Below are positions 42,068-51,669 of a stretch of DNA of 64,000 bases, one piece after another. Each line of letters starts with the position of its first letter. The first letter of the stretch is position 1. Position numbers and translations under genes: made by a program. The DNA comes from Alphaproteobacteria bacterium (lineage in GTDB: Bacteria > Pseudomonadota > Alphaproteobacteria > Rhizobiales > Xanthobacteraceae): assembly GCA_016869215.1 (NCBI GenBank), contig VGEP01000009.1:62001-126000 (forward strand). Reading direction: 5' to 3'. A model generated the notes under the pieces. It worked only from the letters and a program-made list of their open reading frames with translations, was not told the origin of the DNA and made no database searches.

Positions 42068-42858
42068 TGCTGACACTCGACCGCGTCGGCAAGACCTATT
42101 CCGGCGGCCTGCGCGCATTGGACGGCGTTTCGCTCGACATTGCGCCCGGCGAGATCGTCGTTGTGATCGGCGGCTCGGGCTGCGGCAAGTCCACGCTGCT
42201 GCGCGCCATCAGCGGTCTCGATGCGCCGAGCGACGGCAGCGTTCGGCTCGAGGGCGAGCGGATCGTGGCGCCGCACGAAAAGATCGGCATCGTGTTCCAG
42301 GAGCCGCGCCTGCTGCCGTGGCTCAGCGTCGCAGGCAACGTCGGCTTCGGGCTGGAGCACCGGCCGAAACGCGAGCGCGAGGAGCGTGTGGCTGCTGCGC
42401 TTGCGCGCGTGGGACTGGCGGACAAGGCGGGCGTCTGGCCGCGGCAGCTTTCCGGCGGGCAGGCGCAGCGCGTTGCGATCGCGCGCGCGCTGGTGCCGCG
42501 CCCCCAGGTGCTTTTGCTCGACGAGCCGTTCTCCGCGCTCGACGCCTTCACCCGCGCCGACTTGCAGGATCACCTGCTCGACCTGTGGGCGGACGGCAGG
42601 CCGACGCTGGTCGTCGTGACCCACGACGTCGACGAGGCCATCGTATTGGCCGACCGGATTGTGGTGATGCAGCCGCGCCCCGGCCGGATTTCCGAAGAGA
42701 TCGCGGTCGATCTGCCGCGTCCGCGCGATCGCCAGTCGGCGCCGTTCGACGTCGCCAAGCGCCGGGTCTTGGCCGCTCTCGACCGCTCGCTCGACCGTGC
42801 CGCTGAGCCCGCGGATGCCGGCCAGCGCGCGGCGGCGGGCGGGGCGCTGTGGTGGTGA
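42067..42858 (+). CDS. ABC importer ATP-binding protein (SsuB/TauB type)
   Basis: 263 residues. Walker A VVIGGSGCGKSTLLRA, Q-loop GIVFQEPRLLPWLSV, signature QLSGGQAQRVAIARAL, Walker B VLLLDEPFSALD, switch His VVTHDVDEAIVLA. The C-terminal tail (RDRQSAPFDVAKRRVLAALD) is that of the sulfonate/nitrate group. It starts one base inside the permease stop codon. The alcohol dehydrogenase starts 122 bases on; co-transcription is possible. Confidence 0.95.
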   Translation: MLTLDRVGKTYSGGLRALDGVSLDIAPGEIVVVIGGSGCGKSTLLRAISGLDAPSDGSVRLEGERIVAPHEKIGIVFQEPRLLPWLSVAGNVGFGLEHRPKREREERVAAALARVGLADKAGVWPRQLSGGQAQRVAIARALVPRPQVLLLDEPFSALDAFTRADLQDHLLDLWADGRPTLVVVTHDVDEAIVLADRIVVMQPRPGRISEEIAVDLPRPRDRQSAPFDVAKRRVLAALDRSLDRAAEPADAGQRAAAGGALWW

Positions 42859-42980
42859 CATTCGGAGCTTCGTGCCCCTCGGCGGTGTGGCATCCCGTCC
42901 TGCTCGATCCTGGGGTAGAGTTTCCCGGCAGGAAATTTCTGGGCCGCCCGCCTTCGCGGCTGCCCGGGCCGGGAGCGACC

Positions 42981-44036
42981 ATGCGCAGCTTTCAGATTTG
43001 CCAGTGCGGCGAGCCGCTTCAATGCGTCGAATGCTCAACACCGCAACCCAAGGGGACCGAGGTGCTTCTGAGGATGTTGGCCGCCGGCGTTTGCCACAGC
43101 GACCTGCATCTGTCTGACGGCTATTTCGACCTGGGCGGCGGCAAGCGGCTCAGCGTCGTCGAGCGCGGCATGCGGCTGCCGGTGACGCTCGGCCATGAGA
43201 ACGTCGGCGAGGTCGTGGCGCTCGGGCCGCAGGCGAAGGGCGTCAAGCTTGGCGACCGCGTGCTGGTCGACCCGTGGATGGGCTGCGGCGAATGCCGCGT
43301 CTGCCGGCGCGGCGACGAGAACCTCTGCACCAGGCCGTCGAGTCTCGGCGTGTTCCGCGACGGCGGCTACAGCGACCATCTGCTGGTGCCGCATCCTCGC
43401 TATCTGTTCGACATCGGCGATCTGCCGCCGGAGCGCGTTGCGCCGCTCGCCTGTTCCGGCGTCACCACCTACAGCGCGCTCAAGAAGGTCGGGCCAGCGC
43501 TCACGACCGATCCCATCGTGATTGTCGGCGCCGGCGGGCTCGGCCTGATGTGCCTCGCGCTGCACCGCGCGATGGGCGGCCACAGCGCCGTCGTCGTCGA
43601 CATCGATCCAGCCAAGCGCGAAGCGGCGAGGCGCGCGGGCGCCGCTGCGGTGGTCGACGGCGCTGCGCCGGACGCCGCAAAGCAGATAGTCGCTGCGACC
43701 GGCGGCGGGGCATGGGCGGTGATCGATCTCGTGGGCTCGACGGCGTCCGTACGCCTCGGGCTGGACAGCCTGATCAAGGGCGGAAAATTGATCCTCGTCG
43801 GCCTCTACGGCGGTGACATCACCCTGTCGCTGCCGCCGTTCCCGATGAAGGCGATCGCAATCCAGGGCTCTTACACCGGCAGCCTGAGCGAGACCGCGGA
43901 ATTGCTCGATCTGGTCCGCCGCACCGGTCTGCCGCCGGTCCCGGTTGCGACCCGGCCGCTCGGCGACGTGAACGCCGTGCTCGACGAACTGCGTGCCGGC
44001 AAGGTAATCGGACGCGTGGTGCTGACGAACGCTTGA
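42981..44036 (+). CDS. zinc-dependent alcohol dehydrogenase
   Basis: 351 residues, MDR family with both zinc sites. The catalytic site uses Cys and Asp in GVCHSDLH, the His of GHENVGEVV and a later Cys (LACSGVTTYSA). The structural site has four Cys in GCGECRVCRRGDENLC. The cofactor-binding loop is VGAGGLGLMCLALHRAMGG with Asp in VVVDIDPAKRE, favouring NAD. ATG after GGGAGCGACC. Coding upstream to 42849 is rejected. Role in the sulfur operon is unclear. Confidence 0.92.
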   Translation: MRSFQICQCGEPLQCVECSTPQPKGTEVLLRMLAAGVCHSDLHLSDGYFDLGGGKRLSVVERGMRLPVTLGHENVGEVVALGPQAKGVKLGDRVLVDPWMGCGECRVCRRGDENLCTRPSSLGVFRDGGYSDHLLVPHPRYLFDIGDLPPERVAPLACSGVTTYSALKKVGPALTTDPIVIVGAGGLGLMCLALHRAMGGHSAVVVDIDPAKREAARRAGAAAVVDGAAPDAAKQIVAATGGGAWAVIDLVGSTASVRLGLDSLIKGGKLILVGLYGGDITLSLPPFPMKAIAIQGSYTGSLSETAELLDLVRRTGLPPVPVATRPLGDVNAVLDELRAGKVIGRVVLTNA

Positions 44037-44056
44037 GAGCGACAGGGAGAATCGGA

Positions 44057-44566
44057 ATGGATGCCAGCGAACTGCGCGCGATGCAGGCGCCGATCAAGGA
44101 TCGCTACCGCAGCGATCCCGGTACGGCGCTGATCACGCTGAAGGCGCGCGGTGCGCTCGACGACGCCAGCATCGCTTGCAAGGTCGAGACCGGCCGCGCG
44201 CTCGCGGTCGCGGGTCTGCATCCGGCGACCGGCGGTTCGGGCTTGGAGCTCTGCTCCGGCGACATGCTGCTGGAGGCGCTGGTGGCCTGCGCCGGCGTCA
44301 CGCTCAAGGCGGTTTCGACGGCGCTCGGCATTCCACTCAAGTCCGGCGCGGTATCTGCCGAGGGCGACCTCGATTTCCGCGGCACGCTGGGCGTTGCCAA
44401 GGATGCTCCGGTCGGGTTCCGCGAAATCCGGCTGCATTTCGAGGTCGAAACCGACGCACCGCAAGAACAGCTCGATCAGCTGCTGAAACTGACCGAGCGC
44501 TATTGCGTGGTCTATCAGACCATCGCCAAGGGACCGCCGGTGGACATCAAGCTCCGACGCGTGTGA
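44057..44566 (+). CDS. OsmC-family peroxiredoxin-like protein
   Basis: 169 residues. The two Cys of OsmC/Ohr proteins are present: Cys78 in ALVACAGVTLKAV and Cys150 in TERYCVVYQT. They reduce organic hydroperoxides in the family. Start after AGGGAGAATCGGA. It follows the dehydrogenase by 20 bases and is probably co-transcribed. Confidence 0.88.
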   Translation: MDASELRAMQAPIKDRYRSDPGTALITLKARGALDDASIACKVETGRALAVAGLHPATGGSGLELCSGDMLLEALVACAGVTLKAVSTALGIPLKSGAVSAEGDLDFRGTLGVAKDAPVGFREIRLHFEVETDAPQEQLDQLLKLTERYCVVYQTIAKGPPVDIKLRRV

Positions 44567-44644
44567 TATCCGGGGCACGCGCCGGGCTTTCCCGGCCTCA
44601 CGCGGCCCGCGGCCGCCCTTCGGGATGAGGGGCGGAACACATTC

Positions 44645-45451
44645 ATGTCCCCCGATCTCCTGTTCTGGCTCTCGCTCGCGCTGAAGATGGCCGTTACGGC
44701 GGGCTTCGTGATCGTCGCCGCCATGGTGGCCGAGCGCGCAGGGCCGGCCATCGGTGCGCTGGTGGCGACGCTGCCGATCGCCGCTGGGCCCGCGTACTTC
44801 TTCCTCGCGCTCGACTTCGACGCGAATTTCATCTCGCAGAGTGCCATCGGCAGCATTGCGGCGCATGGCGCGACGGCGGTGTTCTCGCTCGCCTACGTGT
44901 TGCTGGCGCAACGCTTCGGCATTGCGGTGAGCGTGCCGGGCGCCGTTGCCGTGTGGTTTGCGGTCGCATACTGGCTGCGCGGCATGGAATGGACGTTCCT
45001 CACCGTCGCCGCCGCCAATCTCGCGCTGTTCGCAGTCTGCATTCCGCTCACCGCGCGCTTCCGGCACGTCGCGATGCCGCCGATCGTGCGCAAATGGTAC
45101 GACGTGCCGTTGCGCGCCGCGATGGTGGCCTGCCTTGTGGCCGCGGTGGTCGGGCTGTCGGGCCGCGTCGGTCCGACGGTGACCGGGTTGCTTGCGGTCT
45201 ATCCGATCGTGATGACCAGCCTGATGCTGATCTTCCAGTCGCGCGTCGGCGGACCCGCGACTGCGGCGTTGATCGCCAACACCATGTGGGGCCTGGTCGG
45301 CTTCAGCGCCTGCCTGTTCACGGTGCATCTGGCGACCGTGCCGTTCGGCGTGGCGGCGGGACTTGTACTGTCGCTAGCCGTGTCGGTCGGATGGAACCTG
45401 ATGCTGTGGACTTTGCGCGGGCGTGCGCCGTTCCGCACACGCCCGCGCTGA
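44645..45451 (+). CDS. hypothetical multi-pass membrane protein
   Basis: 268 residues with eight or nine hydrophobic segments and few charged residues. The N-terminal half contains GPAIGALVATLPIAAGPAYF and the C-terminal half GLLAVYPIVMTSLMLIF, which look like two similar halves (each with Gly-Ala-Leu-x-A-x-x-P-type helices). No motif identifies a transporter family for certain. Last gene of the riboswitch-side run, convergent with the Bug pair. Confidence 0.6.
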   Translation: MSPDLLFWLSLALKMAVTAGFVIVAAMVAERAGPAIGALVATLPIAAGPAYFFLALDFDANFISQSAIGSIAAHGATAVFSLAYVLLAQRFGIAVSVPGAVAVWFAVAYWLRGMEWTFLTVAAANLALFAVCIPLTARFRHVAMPPIVRKWYDVPLRAAMVACLVAAVVGLSGRVGPTVTGLLAVYPIVMTSLMLIFQSRVGGPATAALIANTMWGLVGFSACLFTVHLATVPFGVAAGLVLSLAVSVGWNLMLWTLRGRAPFRTRPR

Positions 45452-45466
45452 AGATATCCGGACGCG

Positions 45467-46450
45467 TCAGTGCGCGATGGAGAGATTCTGCTCGCGGATC
45501 ACCTTGGCCCAGTTTTGCGTTTCTGTCCGCAGAAAGGCCTGGAACTCCTCCGGTGAGCTGTCCATCGCCTCGGCGTACTGCCGCTCCATGAACCGCTTCT
45601 TGAACGCATCTTCCGCCATGACCGCGCGTACGTCCTTGTTGATCTTGTCGACGATGGGCCGCGGTGTGCCGCCGGTCACGGCCATGCCGAACCACGTGCC
45701 CGCGACATAGCCCGGCAGCTTGCCGGACTCCGCGGTGGTGGGGAATTCCGGCAGTTGCGGAAGACGCTTGCTGCTGCCGATGCTGAGCATCTTGAGCTTT
45801 CCATCGCGGTGCACCGGCAGGGCGAGGCCGACGCTGACCATCATCATGTTGGTGTGGCCGCCGATGATGTCGTTGATGGCCGGGTTGGCGCCGCGATAGT
45901 GGATCGGGATCAGCTTGACTTTGGCTACGTTTTCGAACCGCGAGACGTTGACATGCGGGCCGGAGCCGATTCCGGCGGTGCCGTAAGTGATCTCGCCGGG
46001 CTTCTTTTTCGCCAGGTCGATCAGTTCGGAGACGTTGTTCACGCCGAGCTTGTTCGACACCATCACCGAGTGGTGAATGCGGATCAGGCCGGTGATCGGG
46101 ATGAAGTCCTTCACCATGTCGAAGGGCAGCTTGTCCTTCGGATAGAGGTTGGGATTGATGACGTAGGTGCCGGCCTCGGCGAACATGATTGTGTGCCCGT
46201 CAGGCGAGGCCTTGGCGACCTGCTGCGCGCCGACGATGTGCGCGCCGCCGCCCTTGTTCTCGATGACGACCTGCTGGCCCCACATCTCCGAAAGCCGCGC
46301 GCCGATGGCGCGGGCGAGCACGTCGGTCACGCCGCCGGCCGCGGCGGTGACGACGATGGTGACCGTCCGCGACGGGTAGGTCTGCGCTTGCGCCGGTGCC
46401 GCCAGCGCGAGCAGCGCGGCCGAGGTCAGAAGGCTGAGCCACTTGGTCAT
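45467..46450 (-). CDS. Bug/TctC-family substrate-binding protein 1 of tandem pair
   Basis: 327 residues. Signal peptide MTKWLSLLTSAALLALAA then the TctC fold: VTAAAGGVTDVLARAIGARL, VIENKGGGAHIVGAQQVA, SPDGHTIMFAE, YGTAGIGSGPHVNV and GTWFGMAVTGGTPRPIVDKI. Binds a carboxylate in known relatives. ATG at 46450 follows AGGGGGA; the long upstream frame overlaps the partner gene and is rejected. No TctA/TctB nearby. Confidence 0.92.
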   Translation of the reverse strand: MTKWLSLLTSAALLALAAPAQAQTYPSRTVTIVVTAAAGGVTDVLARAIGARLSEMWGQQVVIENKGGGAHIVGAQQVAKASPDGHTIMFAEAGTYVINPNLYPKDKLPFDMVKDFIPITGLIRIHHSVMVSNKLGVNNVSELIDLAKKKPGEITYGTAGIGSGPHVNVSRFENVAKVKLIPIHYRGANPAINDIIGGHTNMMMVSVGLALPVHRDGKLKMLSIGSSKRLPQLPEFPTTAESGKLPGYVAGTWFGMAVTGGTPRPIVDKINKDVRAVMAEDAFKKRFMERQYAEAMDSSPEEFQAFLRTETQNWAKVIREQNLSIAH

Positions 46451-46566
46451 GACGTTTCCCCCTTTCAGCGTTCCGCTTGGCGCGGACCTGTCCTGGATCA
46501 GTCTATTGCGGCGGAGCGCGCCGGGCCACCGGCGCGCTGGCGCATATTGCCGCGTCCAATCGGATT

Positions 46567-47538
46567 TCAGTCGATCTTCAGGTTGGCTTCCTTGATCACT
46601 CTGGCCCATTTCGCGGAGTCCTTGTTCAGATACTCGGCGAAGCCCTCGAGCGAACCCGGGATCGGCTGCACCACCATCGGCTCGAGGAACTTCTTGTGAA
46701 ACTCGGGCTCCTTGATGACGTCCTGAACGTCGGCATTGACCTTTGCCAGCACGCTGCGCGGCGTGCGCGCCAGCGCGAACATGCCGAACGAAACGCTGGC
46801 GTCGTAGCCCGGAACGGTTTCCGCAACGGTCGGCACCTCGGGCATCTGCGCGACGCGCTTGAGGCCGCCGAAGGCGAGCAAATTGACCTTGCCCGCGCGG
46901 ACCGCGGGCAGCGCTACCGACGGGCCCATGATCACGACGTTGATGTGCCCCGCGATCAGGTCGTTGAGCGCCGGCGCCGCGCCGCGGTAGTGCACGGCGG
47001 TGAGCTTGATGCCCGCGAGGCTTTGCAGCAGGAGCGCAGCGGTGTGCAGCGCGGTGCCGGGACCCGCGGTGCCGAAGTTCAACGAGCCCGGCTTCTCCCT
47101 GGCGCGCGCCAGCAGCTCCGGCAGCGACTTCGCGACCGACGGATGCACCAAAACACCGACCGGGATGCTGGCGTAGCCGGCGACCGGCACGAAATCGTTG
47201 TGGATGTCGACCGGCGCCTTGCCCTTGGCGTAGAGATGCGGCTGGCTCGACCACAAGCCGGTCTCCGACGACAGCAGCGTGTGTCCGTCCAGACCGGCAT
47301 TCATCACCACGCCGGCCGCGAGATAGTGGCCGCCTCCGCCACGGTTTTCGACCACGACGTTCTGGCCCCACTTCTGCGTCAGGCGTTGCGACACCGCGCG
47401 CGTCAGCACGTCGGTTGCGGCGCCGGCGGCGGAGGTCACGACGACGTTGACGGTGCGGTTTGGAAAAGTCTGGGCCTGCGCGCCGGTGGTGGCGACGGCG
47501 AGGCCGAGCAGAATCGCGCTGCCGAATGATGTCTTCAT
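46567..47538 (-). CDS. Bug/TctC-family substrate-binding protein 2 of tandem pair
   Basis: 323 residues, a paralogue of the neighbour 116 bases away. Signal peptide MKTSFGSAILLGLAVATTGA, pocket VTSAAGAATDVLTRAVSQRL, NRGGGGHYLAAGVVMNAG, NFGTAGPGTALHT and SFGMFALARTPRSVLAKV. The GGxxD pocket has Ala in place of one Gly, so the ligand may differ from that of protein 1. ATG at 47538 follows GGGAGG at a short gap. Confidence 0.92.
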   Translation of the reverse strand: MKTSFGSAILLGLAVATTGAQAQTFPNRTVNVVVTSAAGAATDVLTRAVSQRLTQKWGQNVVVENRGGGGHYLAAGVVMNAGLDGHTLLSSETGLWSSQPHLYAKGKAPVDIHNDFVPVAGYASIPVGVLVHPSVAKSLPELLARAREKPGSLNFGTAGPGTALHTAALLLQSLAGIKLTAVHYRGAAPALNDLIAGHINVVIMGPSVALPAVRAGKVNLLAFGGLKRVAQMPEVPTVAETVPGYDASVSFGMFALARTPRSVLAKVNADVQDVIKEPEFHKKFLEPMVVQPIPGSLEGFAEYLNKDSAKWARVIKEANLKID

Positions 47539-47638
47539 GACCTCCCTCATGTGCTGTCGCGCTTGTGTCGCGCGCATGTCGTGTTGGCGTGCCGCTGCGG
47601 CCGCGCGAAAAGCATAGCACAGGCCGCGGCGGGCGAAC

Positions 47639-50383
47639 CTACGGCAGACCTGCGGCCTTTTGCTTGAGGGCGTAGAGCGCCTCCATCGCCTCGCGTGGCG
47701 ACATCTCGTCCGGGTCGACGGCGGCGAGCGCGGCGACCAGAGCCTCGAAGGCGGCCTGGCGCGGATCGGGCGTGGCGGGCCGGTTCGGGGCCGCGAACAG
47801 CGGCAGGTCCTCGAAGCCGCGCGGCGCCGAACGGTCGTCGGCTTCCAGCATCGCCAGTACGACCTTCGCGCGCTCGATCACGCTCGCCGGCAGGCCCGCG
47901 AGCTTGGCGACCTGGATGCCGTAGGAGCGGTCGGCTGCACCGGGCACCACCTCGTGCAGGAACACCACCTCGCCTTGCCATTCCTTCACCCGCACGGTGG
48001 CGTTGTGCAGGCGCGGGAGCTTGGTCGCGAGCGCGGTGAGTTCGTGGAAGTGGGTGGCGAACAGCGCGCGGCAACGGTTCTGCTCGTGCAGGTGCTCGAT
48101 GGTCGCCCAGGCGATGGACAGGCCGTCGAAGGTGGCGGTGCCGCGGCCGATCTCGTCGAGCACGACCAGGGACCGTTCGGTGGCCTGGTTGAGGATCGCG
48201 GCGGTCTCGACCATCTCCACCATGAAGGTCGAGCGGCCGCGCGCCAGATCGTCCGCTGCGCCGACACGCGAGAACAGCCGGTCGACCGCGCCGATTCTTG
48301 CATGGCGCGCGGGCACGTAGGAGCCCATCTGCGCCAGCACTGCGATCAGTGCGTTCTGCCGCAGGAACGTCGACTTGCCGCCCATGTTGGGCCCGGTGAG
48401 AAGCCAGATGCGGCCGGAGCCGATATTGCCCGCGCCGGCGTCGGTGCCCGCGCCGCCCGGCGGCGACAGATCGCAGTCGTTGGCGATGAACGGCGTGCTC
48501 AAGGCCTGTTCGACAACGGCGTGGCGGCCGCCCTGGATCGCGAAGCCGACGCTGCGGTCGACCTCCGGCCGCACGTACGCGCGCTCGACCGCAAGCGCGG
48601 CCAGCGCCGAGGCGACGTCGAGCGCGGCCAGCGACTGCGCCGCCGCCATGATGGCGTCGCCCTGCGCGACGACGGCCGTGCACAGGCGCTCGAACGCCTC
48701 CAGCTCCAGCGAGAGCGCGCGGTCGGCCGCGCCCGCGATCCTGGCCTCCAGCTCGCCGAGTTCCGCGGTGGTGAAGCGCACCTGGCCCGCGAGCGTCTGG
48801 CGGTGGATGTAGGTCGCGTTGAGCGGCGCCGAGAACAATTTGTCGCCGTGCTGCGCGGTGACTTCGACGAAGTAGCCGAGCACATTGTTGTGCTTGATCT
48901 TGAGCCCGCGCACGCCGGTCTCTTCGGCGTAGCGCGCCTGAAGCTGCGCCACCACGCGCCGCGACTCGTCGCGCAGGCTGCGCGCCTCGTCGAGCGCTCC
49001 GACGTAGCCCTCATGGATAAATCCGCCGTCGCGCTTGAGCAGCGGCAATTCTTCAGCCAGCGCCGCGGCCAACTCCCGCGCCAGCGCCGGGTCCGGTGCG
49101 TGCAGCGCCTCGGCGGCCTCGGCAATCTCGGATGGTCTTTTCGCCATAGCCTCGATGCGGCGCGCGAGCGCGGCCGCGGCGCCGATGCCGTCGCGGATGG
49201 CCGCAAGGTCGCGGGGGCCGCCGCGCCCGACCGTGAGCCGCGACAGCGCGCGGGCGAGATCGGGTGCGATGTTGAGATGCTCGCGAGTCTCCTGGCGCGC
49301 GAGCGCATCGGCCACATAGGCCTCGACCGCGTCGAGCCGCCGCGCGATGGCTTCGGGCTCGGTGAGCGGCGCCGCGAGCCGCTGCGCCAGCAGGCGCGCG
49401 CCCGCCGCGGTTACCGTGCGGTCGATGGCCGACAGCAGCGAGCCGCGCCGCTCGCCCCCAAGCGTCCGCATCAGTTCGAGATTCGCGCGCGTCGCCTGGT
49501 CGATGGCGAGCGTTGCGCCCTGCGCTTCGCGCACCGGCGGCGACAGCGGGGGCCGCTTGCCGAGCTGCGTTCGCTCCACATAGGTCACGCAAGCCGCGGC
49601 CGCCGTCAGCTCCAGCCTCGTCAGCGCGCCGAAGGCTTCCGTGGTGGCGACGGCGAAATAGTCGGAGAGGCGCCGCTCGGCGGTCGCGCCGTCGAAGGCG
49701 TCGCGCGTCAGCGGCGTGACCGCGGGGAGGGTGCGCAGATATGGCGTCAGCTCGGGATCGGCGTAGAGCGCGTCGGACACCACGATCTCGCCGGGCTCAA
49801 GCCGTGCGATCTCGGCCGCAAATCCCAGGCGGTCGCATTCGGCGACGCGAAACTCGCCGGTCGATATGTCGATCCAGGCCAGCGCGAAGCGGGCGGTATC
49901 GCGTTCGGTCGAGGCGCGCGCGCGGGCGACGGCGAGGAGATAGTTGTTGCGCCGCGCGTCGAGCAGCGTGTCCTCGGTCAGCGTGCCGGGCGTGACGAGG
50001 CGGATGACGTCACGCTTCACGACGCTTTTGGCGCCGCGCTTCTTCGCTTCCGCCGGGTCCTCCATCTGCTCGCAGACCGCGACGCGATGGCCGAGCGCGA
50101 TCAGCCGGTGCAGATATTCGTCGGCGCGATGCACCGGCACGCCGCACATCGGGATGTCCTGGCCGAGATGCTTGCCCCGCTTGGTGAGCACGATGCCGAG
50201 CGCACGCGAGGCGACCTCGGCGTCCTCGAAGAACAGCTCGTAGAAGTCGCCCATCCGGTAGAACAGCAGGCTGTCCGGATTGGCGGCCTTGATCTCGATG
50301 TATTGCTCCATGACCGGAGTGGCGCGCGGAGCGGGCTCCGGCGGCGCTGCGTCATCGGGCGGAATCGAGCGGGCGGCGTCCAT
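47639..50383 (-). CDS. mutS: DNA mismatch repair protein MutS
   Basis: 914 residues, usual length. The mismatch-reading Phe-x-Glu is in [11 protein letters not shown] near the N-terminus, followed by connector, lever and clamp domains, and the ATPase: Walker [17 protein letters not shown], Walker [16 protein letters not shown], and [10 protein letters not shown]. The C-terminal helix-turn-helix ([17 protein letters not shown]) is typical. Start at 50383 gives the family N-terminus with a 24-residue lead; a frame to 50590 lacks support. The C-terminal linker ([13 protein letters not shown]) is Pro-rich. Confidence 0.96.
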   Translation of the reverse strand: MDAARSIPPDDAAPPEPAPRATPVMEQYIEIKAANPDSLLFYRMGDFYELFFEDAEVASRALGIVLTKRGKHLGQDIPMCGVPVHRADEYLHRLIALGHRVAVCEQMEDPAEAKKRGAKSVVKRDVIRLVTPGTLTEDTLLDARRNNYLLAVARARASTERDTARFALAWIDISTGEFRVAECDRLGFAAEIARLEPGEIVVSDALYADPELTPYLRTLPAVTPLTRDAFDGATAERRLSDYFAVATTEAFGALTRLELTAAAACVTYVERTQLGKRPPLSPPVREAQGATLAIDQATRANLELMRTLGGERRGSLLSAIDRTVTAAGARLLAQRLAAPLTEPEAIARRLDAVEAYVADALARQETREHLNIAPDLARALSRLTVGRGGPRDLAAIRDGIGAAAALARRIEAMAKRPSEIAEAAEALHAPDPALARELAAALAEELPLLKRDGGFIHEGYVGALDEARSLRDESRRVVAQLQARYAEETGVRGLKIKHNNVLGYFVEVTAQHGDKLFSAPLNATYIHRQTLAGQVRFTTAELGELEARIAGAADRALSLELEAFERLCTAVVAQGDAIMAAAQSLAALDVASALAALAVERAYVRPEVDRSVGFAIQGGRHAVVEQALSTPFIANDCDLSPPGGAGTDAGAGNIGSGRIWLLTGPNMGGKSTFLRQNALIAVLAQMGSYVPARHARIGAVDRLFSRVGAADDLARGRSTFMVEMVETAAILNQATERSLVVLDEIGRGTATFDGLSIAWATIEHLHEQNRCRALFATHFHELTALATKLPRLHNATVRVKEWQGEVVFLHEVVPGAADRSYGIQVAKLAGLPASVIERAKVVLAMLEADDRSAPRGFEDLPLFAAPNRPATPDPRQAAFEALVAALAAVDPDEMSPREAMEALYALKQKAAGLP

Positions 50384-50613
50384 AAATGGGACGCTAGCAG
50401 ATGGCGGCTCGTGAATCAGGCGCGGATGCCGCAAAAACCCACAAACAATCGCCGTCCCGGCGGGATCGAAGGTTAACGGAAATTCTCCGCTGAACCTGTC
50501 CCGCCGTTCATCCGACCAACGCGCGAAGGCAACCGGATCGTCTGCAAGCGAAGCGGCACACTCGCTGCCGTGTGGGCTCGGGCGATTCACAAAACAATAG
50601 ACGGAGGGCTTCC

Positions 50614-51597
50614 ATGCTGCGCCTCAAATCGACGCTGAGATTTGCATTGCCGCTCGCCCTGCTGCTGGCCACCACGGCGGTCTCTACGGTACTCGTGCCG
50701 ACATCCGCAAAGGCCTGGGAGAACACGTGGACGTCGGGCGACGGTTCGGTGAAGCTCTGGTATCAGGTCGGATCGGACGGCCAGACCAAGTTCGCCGTCA
50801 CCATCGAAAAGGACGGCAAGTTCGGCGTCTATTTGGAGCCGGGCGTCATCGACGCCGTGTTCGACAAGATGGGCGGAAGCAATCCCGACCCGAACGATCC
50901 AAACAACGGGGCTGGCACCTTCAAGCCGGATGTCGAGGAACTGCTCAGGAAGGTGAAGGACGCGTCCGCGGTCTTCCACAACGAGATTCTGGATTCCCCG
51001 CTTGGCGCCTATCTGGAGCGCGGCGGGGACGGCAAGGGACCGAAATGGAATCCCGGCCCCGATGGCGACGACAGCGGTCCCAACAATCCGCCGAGCAGCA
51101 AGGAGCCCAAGGGCGGCTTGACCGCCGAGCAGCAGAAAAATCTGGACAAGATGGCCAACGCCGCGATGAGGCATGCGAAGGCGATCAAGGGCGGCATGTA
51201 CGACGGTTCGGAAGGCGGCACCGAAGGCCCGCCGACCCTGGACATGAAGGGCAGCCCCAAGAACAACAACAGCACGGGAGGCAACGACAAGGATGGCGAC
51301 GGCAAGAACGACTACGAGCCGACGATTCCCGGCAACGATCTCGGCCCGAAGCCCGAACTGGTCAACCCGCCGGTTCTGAACGATGCCAAGAAGCAGACCG
51401 CCAAGCGCGGCACCTCGGCCCGCAAGCAGGTCGTCGTGGCCTCCGAGAGGAACGGCAAGACCGCCAAGACGTCGAATTTGATGTCGCGCGGCCTGCTCGA
51501 CGGTTCGGGCGGGTTCAACTCGACCGGTCCGGCCGGCACCGGCGCCGTGGGTGGCGCAGGCGCCATGACGGCTCCGGTCGCCGCCCGGCTTCGCTGA
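50614..51597 (+). CDS. secreted low-complexity protein of unknown function
   Basis: 327 residues. Signal peptide of 30-35 residues ([20 protein letters not shown], cleaved near SAKAW), an ordered N-terminal part (about 35-95: [37 protein letters not shown]), then a Gly/Asn/Pro/Asp/Lys-rich region (95-270) with motifs such as [12 protein letters not shown] that resemble calcium-binding acidic loops, and a Gly/Ala-rich end. ATG after GGAGGGCTTCC. I do not recognise a domain. Confidence 0.72.
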   Translation: MLRLKSTLRFALPLALLLATTAVSTVLVPTSAKAWENTWTSGDGSVKLWYQVGSDGQTKFAVTIEKDGKFGVYLEPGVIDAVFDKMGGSNPDPNDPNNGAGTFKPDVEELLRKVKDASAVFHNEILDSPLGAYLERGGDGKGPKWNPGPDGDDSGPNNPPSSKEPKGGLTAEQQKNLDKMANAAMRHAKAIKGGMYDGSEGGTEGPPTLDMKGSPKNNNSTGGNDKDGDGKNDYEPTIPGNDLGPKPELVNPPVLNDAKKQTAKRGTSARKQVVVASERNGKTAKTSNLMSRGLLDGSGGFNSTGPAGTGAVGGAGAMTAPVAARLR

Positions 51598-51612
51598 TCC
51601 GAATGCGACCGG

Positions 51613-51636
51613 CGGCCGCGCCTGACAGCGCGGCCG
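51613..51636. terminator. terminator hairpin between convergent genes
   Basis: CGGCCGCGC, loop CTGACA, GCGCGGCCG, then TCGGATTTCATTCGTTTG. It lies 15 bases past the stop of the secreted protein and faces the DUF6481 gene. Confidence 0.55.
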
Positions 51637-51669
51637 TCGGATTTCATTCGTTTGTCACGCGCAGCGCGA

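Noticed and set aside
46451-47620. N-terminal extension of the first Bug protein over the second
   Set aside because: The frame is an alternate-frame shadow of the second Bug gene; signal peptide begins at 46450.
47660-50476. 938-codon open frame on the plus strand opposite mutS
   Set aside because: High-GC antisense frame with Arg/Gly/Ala-biased composition and no domain; mutS on the other strand has every motif.
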